Both the position numbers and the translations under genes were made by a program. This document shows, piece by piece, positions 5,865 through 9,866 of a stretch of 9,866 nt of DNA. This DNA comes from DASQDN01 sp035630195 (lineage in GTDB: Bacteria; Acidobacteriota; Terriglobia; Bryobacterales; Bryobacteraceae), in contig DASQLD010000557.1 in the NCBI GenBank assembly GCA_035630195.1, positions 1 to 9,866 on the forward strand. Direction: 5' to 3'. Below the pieces are notes generated by a model. It was not told the DNA's origin, did not search any database, and saw only the letters and a list, made by a program, of their open reading frames with translations. Each line of letters opens with the position of its first letter. Positions within the stretch are counted from its first letter, which is position 1.

Positions 5865-8800
5865 CTAAAAATCCAGCCGAAGTCCAAACAACATGGATCG
5901 TCCGGCGCCCGCCGTGGTTACCAGACCGAAGTCGCCGGCTTGAATGTTCGTGGACGGGTTGTTGAAGTTGGGCCGGTTGAAAGCATTAAACATTTCCCAA
6001 CGGAACTGGAAGGCCGCCCGCTCATTCGCAAGCTTCCAGTTCTTGTGAAGACCGGCGTTCCAAACCGCCTGCCCTGGGCCGATGAGAATGGACCGCGCCG
6101 CATTCCCGTAGAAGCCCCGTCCTGTCGCAGGAAGGACGAACGCGCTTCGGTCGAAGATCGGCTGCCGGCTCTTAATGGAATCGCGCATCTCACCCGCATC
6201 GAAGTTGCCGTTGCCGATCCGGTCCGGGCGTCCGCCGAACTGATTGGTGAACGCGGGGTCCGCGTTTGTATAAGCGGGGCTGAGACGCGCTCCTGAGAGC
6301 ATGGTTGTAATGCCGGCGAATTGCCACCCACCGATCACATGATCGAGCGGTCGGGACATATCCGTGCCGAAATGTTTGCCGCGTCCAACGGGAATATCCC
6401 ACACGTAGCTGAAGCGGAGTTGCTGCCTGCGCAACGCAGGATCGTCGGCACGTTCAAGGTAGCGCGCGTATTGATTCTGCTGAATCCCGGCGGTGTAAGA
6501 GCCGAGCGAGGCATCGGTGAGCCCCTTGGCGTACGTGTAGTTGACGTTGAACCATAAGCCGCGCGACATACGTCGGTCGGCCTGGGCCGTGAAGCCATGA
6601 TAGTTGGCCGATCCGCCGGTTTGAATCAGGCTGGCGGTGTTGAAGCGAGGATAGGGGCGGCGCCCCGCGCTGAACGGAATGGTGCTGGGCCGCAATAAAT
6701 TGAGATCTTCGCTGTACGGTATATTAAGCGACCTGGTTCCGACGTAGCCGATGTCGACGGCCATTCCAAGAATCTGGCGTCCCACGGAAAAATTCCACTG
6801 ATGCGTGCGCTCGTTCGGGAACCGTGCGCTCAATCCACTGATCGTCTGGATGCCGGCGAACGCAGACGTGGCTGCAAACGGCGTGGGGAATTGGATCGAG
6901 GGAGTGTTTGGATTCTCGAGGATGAACGATTCGGTGGATTGCCACGGACCTCCGGTCGCATTGAGGGCGAGCGAACCGGGCCAGAACTGAGAGAACAGTC
7001 CATAGCCGGCGCGGATTACCGTGTTCGCATCCCCCAGCGGGCGGAAGGCAAGTCCGAGACGGGGGCTGAAGTTGTTCTTGTCCGAGAACATCAGGCTCCG
7101 CACCGGCAGACCGGCGTCGACCGCCGTGCGAATCGGCAGAGTCGCAGCGACTTGCGGAACGAGATCGGTGGGAATCGTGGATCCTGCGGTCACCATACTG
7201 CCCGTTGACGGTTCAAATGTGAACATGCGGTCGAACTTCTCAACCCACGGAGTCTGGTATTCGTAGCGAAGGCCGAAATTGAGCGTGACCCGCGGATGCA
7301 ACTTAAAGTCGTCCTGGATGTAGAAGCCAGAGTAGGTGCTGCGCGGATAGGCATTCGGGCGAGCAATTCCCCGCGTTGCCAGGCCCGGCCACCCGAGCAG
7401 AAAGTTGGCGTAGCTGAGGCCGGTCAAGCGGTCGTCAAAGGTGTACGATCCGCGAATGGACAACGGCTTGTTCTGATTATTCACTTGTAACTTCCGGATG
7501 TCGGCGCCGAGCTTGATGTTGTGGCGGCTTTTGAACCAGGAGACGTTGTCGATGATCTGGTATGTGTTCTGAGCCGTGTAGGCTTGATTGCGTCCCGTGC
7601 TGGCGGCGAACGGAATCTGGCCGTTGAACAAGAACTGCGGCATGCTCGCAATGGCGGGATCATTGTCGGGATTGTCGATCCCCTGAATCCCCAGCTGGGA
7701 CTGCACGTCGACGCCAAAGTTGTAATCCTTCGATTCGCTGTAGGTACGGTTGAAGCCGAGCTTTGCTTCGTTAACCAGCGTCGGGCTGAACGTATGCGTA
7801 TCGGAAACCACGACACTGCGTCCAGGAATGTTGCTCAGCACACTGGCGGAACCGTATCCGTTTTTCAGAGGTCCTAGGTAAGTATCGCCGTTCGTCATCG
7901 TCAAACCGACTCGCACGAACAGCAGGTTGGTCTCGCTGATCTTATGGTCACCGCGAAATGAATAGACATTGGAATCGTAAGCGCCTCCGGGATCGGCGTA
8001 GAAGTTGTCTGCCATTTGCAGAGCGCCCTGGCCGGGCTGATTCGGGTCCGGGAAGATAAGATCCTGAAGCTTTTGAGAGACGGGACTGATGCGATTCGCC
8101 GGGATACGATTACCGGGGAAGGGTGCGCCGCCGTTGAGCGGGTCCACCAAGTCGATCTGGCCCGCAAGGGCGGAAAAATCTCCGCCGCGCATTGTCGGAG
8201 TGGGAACGATCGTCAAGATGCGGTTGCCCACACGGTAGCGCGCGCCGCTATAGGAGGCGAAAAAGAACGTCTTGTCGCGCCCGTCATAGACACCGGGGAT
8301 GTAGACAGGCCCGCCGCCATTTGCGGCGAACATGTTGTGGTTGGTGAATGACACCGGTTGACGGTCCGCCCAACTGCGCGACGAGAACTTACTGTTGAAG
8401 TTGCCCCAGTACAAGGAGCCGTGGGGCGAATTTGTTCCGGACTTGCTCACGGCGGCGAACTGAGCCACTTGCGCATATTCGGCAGATGTATTCGCGGTCA
8501 GGATCTTGATCTCCTGAAAGGTCTCTATGTCTCCGGAGAAACCATTCGCCGTGTTACGGCTGCTGACCATGTCGTTCACGGAGATGCCATCGGCGGTAAA
8601 GTTATTCGCTGTGTCACGGGCGCCGTTCACCTCAAGGCCGTTGGTGCTTTGAATGCCGGCGGTGACATTGGTGATGTTGGCCCAGCCGCGTCCGAACACG
8701 CTGAGCGGCAGTTGCGCAAAGTCGCGCGCGGTTTTGAGATTCGACAGCGTGGCCGTCTCTGTCTCCACCTGCGATGTGCCACCTTCCACCGTGACGGTGG

Positions 8801-9152
8801 TTGCGACGTCGCCTACTTCCATCTTGACGTCGATGCGTTTGATCTGTGCGCTGGCCAGGTCGATGCCCGTCTGGCTGAAGGTCTTGAATCCTGTCACGGC
8901 GACTGCTACCCGATAAAAGCCGGCCTCCAGGCCAGAGACCCGATAGTCTCCGTTTTCATCCGTTTTAAACTCTCGGGCGAAGTTTGTACCTTCGTTGCGA
9001 ATAGTAACGGCCGCGTTCGCGACCGGGGCTCCGGTTGAGTCGGTAACTGTACCTAGAAAGCTGCTTTGTGTCGACTGGGCATAGAGCGGCAGGGAGGCAA
9101 CCAGCGCGACGGCGATAATCCACGAGGTCGCGAGTGACAGAGAAAATCTCAT
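5865..9152 (-). CDS. TonB-dependent receptor, Oar-like with carboxypeptidase-regulatory-like domain
   Basis: Outer-membrane receptor of 1,095 residues, a usual length for acidobacterial members of this family. Signal peptide 1-25 with likely cleavage after LYA. A carboxypeptidase-regulatory-like beta-sandwich follows at about 31-116 (FLGTVTDSTGAPVANAAVTI, DENGDYRVSGLEAGFYRVAV). The plug domain is at about 125-245, with NGARDTANNFTADGISVND, EIKILTANTSAEYAQ and SKSGTNSPHGSLY, all typical plug motifs. The remainder is a beta-barrel rich in aromatic and asparagine strands (e.g. FYIQDDFKLHPRVTLNFGLR) and ends GLRLDF, the C-terminal aromatic signal for barrel assembly. It imports a bulky substrate using the TonB system; no SusD-like partner is visible. 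An AAGGAG site 8 bases before the ATG supports the start, and a promoter lies just upstream inside the ROK gene. The downstream hydrolase shares its transcript. Confidence 0.96.
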   Translation of the reverse strand: MRFSLSLATSWIIAVALVASLPLYAQSTQSSFLGTVTDSTGAPVANAAVTIRNEGTNFAREFKTDENGDYRVSGLEAGFYRVAVAVTGFKTFSQTGIDLASAQIKRIDVKMEVGDVATTVTVEGGTSQVETETATLSNLKTARDFAQLPLSVFGRGWANITNVTAGIQSTNGLEVNGARDTANNFTADGISVNDMVSSRNTANGFSGDIETFQEIKILTANTSAEYAQVAQFAAVSKSGTNSPHGSLYWGNFNSKFSSRSWADRQPVSFTNHNMFAANGGGPVYIPGVYDGRDKTFFFASYSGARYRVGNRILTIVPTPTMRGGDFSALAGQIDLVDPLNGGAPFPGNRIPANRISPVSQKLQDLIFPDPNQPGQGALQMADNFYADPGGAYDSNVYSFRGDHKISETNLLFVRVGLTMTNGDTYLGPLKNGYGSASVLSNIPGRSVVVSDTHTFSPTLVNEAKLGFNRTYSESKDYNFGVDVQSQLGIQGIDNPDNDPAIASMPQFLFNGQIPFAASTGRNQAYTAQNTYQIIDNVSWFKSRHNIKLGADIRKLQVNNQNKPLSIRGSYTFDDRLTGLSYANFLLGWPGLATRGIARPNAYPRSTYSGFYIQDDFKLHPRVTLNFGLRYEYQTPWVEKFDRMFTFEPSTGSMVTAGSTIPTDLVPQVAATLPIRTAVDAGLPVRSLMFSDKNNFSPRLGLAFRPLGDANTVIRAGYGLFSQFWPGSLALNATGGPWQSTESFILENPNTPSIQFPTPFAATSAFAGIQTISGLSARFPNERTHQWNFSVGRQILGMAVDIGYVGTRSLNIPYSEDLNLLRPSTIPFSAGRRPYPRFNTASLIQTGGSANYHGFTAQADRRMSRGLWFNVNYTYAKGLTDASLGSYTAGIQQNQYARYLERADDPALRRQQLRFSYVWDIPVGRGKHFGTDMSRPLDHVIGGWQFAGITTMLSGARLSPAYTNADPAFTNQFGGRPDRIGNGNFDAGEMRDSIKSRQPIFDRSAFVLPATGRGFYGNAARSILIGPGQAVWNAGLHKNWKLANERAAFQFRWEMFNAFNRPNFNNPSTNIQAGDFGLVTTAGAGRSMLFGLRLDF

Positions 9153-9160
9153 AGTGGCAA

Positions 9161-9166
9161 CTCCTT
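9161..9166 (-). promoter_or_regulatory. Ribosome binding site of the TonB-dependent receptor
   Basis: AAGGAG on the minus strand with 8 bases to the ATG at 9152-9150. It is the strongest Shine-Dalgarno match in the window and fixes the receptor start directly before its signal peptide. Confidence 0.8.
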
Positions 9167-9199
9167 GGGAAGCAGTGGCTTCGCCGAATTATTTCAGTC

Positions 9200-9228
9200 A
9201 GTGTAGTTGCTTACCGGTCTTGTGTCAA
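9200..9228 (-). promoter_or_regulatory. Sigma70-type promoter for the receptor-hydrolase unit
   Basis: On the minus strand TTGACA (9228-9223, a perfect -35) is followed by a 17-base spacer and TACACT (9205-9200, four of six matches to the -10 consensus including the key first T, second A and last T). The predicted transcription start would be near 9193, about 40 bases before the receptor ATG. The -35 lies within the last codons of the ROK gene and the stop codon of ROK falls in the spacer, so the receptor and hydrolase can be transcribed independently of ROK. The spacer contains the 6-base palindrome ACCGGT. I see no longer inverted repeat that would identify a ROK operator. Confidence 0.65.
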
Positions 9229-9866
9229 TGTTGTTTTCACCGGAAGCCCGATCTCTGCCTTCGCGTCAAAGCGCGTAAAGAAATGGGAGAGTACGAGCGC
9301 CACGGCGCCCATCAGCGCCGAATCCGATCCATGGCGTGCGGTCACGATTCGCAGTTTCTTTAAATACAGATTACGAAGGCGTTTGTGCAGAACTTCCCAG
9401 ACAACGTCCTGAACTAGATCCCACGCGGAGCCGAGGTAGTCGCCAACCACGATGGTTTCCGGATTGAGAACGTGATGTACATTGACGAAGCCCATTGCAG
9501 CGAAGGTCGCCGTTGAGCGAAGACATTCCATTGCGACGATGTCCCCACTCCGAGCCCGGGTAACAATCTCTTCGGCCGAAATCTTCCGGGCGGTTTCCGG
9601 TTGGCGTTCCGCGTAGTCGCGTTCGAGCGCCCGGTCGGAAGCGTATTCCTCCCAGCAGCCGGTATTGCCGCACGCGCAGAGCCGGCCCTCGGGATATAGT
9701 ATCGTGTGTCCGAATTCGCACGCCTGCCCGGAAGCCCCTTGCAACAACTTGCCGTCGATGATTACGCCCGTGCCGAGACCGTCCCTCATCGTCACAAACA
9801 CGAACTGATCCATTGGCGGTTTACCCGCGCCACGGAACCATCTTTCCGAAAGCGCTGCCAGCCGCG
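9211..9866 (-). CDS. ROK-family protein, regulator or sugar kinase (5' end outside window)
   Basis: C-terminal 217 codons of a ROK protein; the frame is open to the right edge, so the gene starts beyond the window and the Met at 9813 is internal. Visible residues, numbered from the first complete codon: ALSERWFRGAGK (4-15) and FVFVTMRDGLGTGVIIDGKL, matching the family's 'NFVFVTV--GIGTGIIIDG--' segment. Next is GASGQACEFGH with zinc-ligand His53, and the ROK zinc signature CACGNTGCWEE with Cys63, 65 and 70. Near the C-terminus is SALMGAVALVL, usual for the family end. An N-terminal winged helix would make it a NagC/XylR-type repressor; its absence, with kinase motifs, a sugar kinase. That part is missing. 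The DGLGTG loop and the position next to a receptor-hydrolase unit favour a regulator, as inference. One family position differs (Cys in GQACE, usually Gly). Confidence 0.92.
   Translation of the reverse strand, partial: RLAALSERWFRGAGKPPMDQFVFVTMRDGLGTGVIIDGKLLQGASGQACEFGHTILYPEGRLCACGNTGCWEEYASDRALERDYAERQPETARKISAEEIVTRARSGDIVAMECLRSTATFAAMGFVNVHHVLNPETIVVGDYLGSAWDLVQDVVWEVLHKRLRNLYLKKLRIVTARHGSDSALMGAVALVLSHFFTRFDAKAEIGLPVKTTLTQDR

Noticed and set aside
5029..5868. Plus-strand open frame of 279 codons opposite the hydrolase gene
   Set aside because: Entirely antisense to a well-supported hydrolase with signal peptide and catalytic motifs. The plus-strand translation is arginine-rich without recognisable domains, as expected for a shadow frame.
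8358..9038. Plus-strand open frame of 226 codons opposite the receptor N-terminal and plug domains
   Set aside because: Antisense to the conserved regulatory-like and plug domains; no domain of its own and no ribosome binding site that stands out.
9211..9813. Complete 200-residue ROK protein starting at the Met at 9813
   Set aside because: The frame continues without a stop to the window edge and the 17 upstream codons (ALSERWFRGAGK) match the ROK family, so the Met is internal and the gene is truncated by the edge.

Overview
The window most likely comes from an Acidobacteriota genome, probably Bryobacterales/Solibacterales-like. This is an inference from family style: a ~1,100-residue TonB-dependent receptor with an N-terminal carboxypeptidase-regulatory-like domain and an Oar-like barrel, a two-domain secreted acetylxylan-esterase-like hydrolase, and a decayed DDE transposase of a type I associate with these genomes. 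All intact genes lie on the minus strand. The only plus-strand coding signal is the transposase remnant.

Right block (about 3859-9866, read right to left): the C-terminal half of a ROK-family protein runs in from the right edge. It is followed by the TonB-dependent receptor and, after only 2 bases, by a secreted alpha/beta hydrolase. A good sigma70-type promoter (TTGACA, 17-base spacer, TACACT) lies across the 3' end of the ROK gene and drives towards the receptor, which has a clear AAGGAG ribosome binding site. The likely logic is sugar- or ester-responsive regulation (ROK), uptake across the outer membrane (receptor) and deacylation or hydrolysis outside the cytoplasm (hydrolase). The substrate cannot be read from the sequence.

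Middle block (about 2858-3858): there is no intact gene. The plus strand holds a broken integrase-type (rve, DDE) transposase with three reading-frame changes, an internal deletion of its catalytic core and an E-to-D change at the third catalytic position. It converges on the hydrolase 3' end. The remaining ~410 bases hold no convincing gene, only a weak trace of a decayed minus-strand coding region.

Left block (1-2857, read right to left): a four-gene peptide/nickel-type (Opp/Dpp) ABC importer cassette in the order ATPase D, ATPase F, permease B, permease C (cut by the left edge). The genes overlap one another, and three of the four appear to use GTG or TTG starts. No substrate-binding protein is visible; it is either beyond the left edge, elsewhere in the genome, or was lost from the degraded region upstream of oppD.

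I see no rRNA, tRNA, CRISPR array or riboswitch, and no clearly novel system. The most distinctive points are the hydrolase whose second alpha/beta-hydrolase-like half has lost its nucleophile elbow, the ROK-receptor-hydrolase unit with a promoter embedded in the ROK gene, and the unusual structure of the importer cassette.
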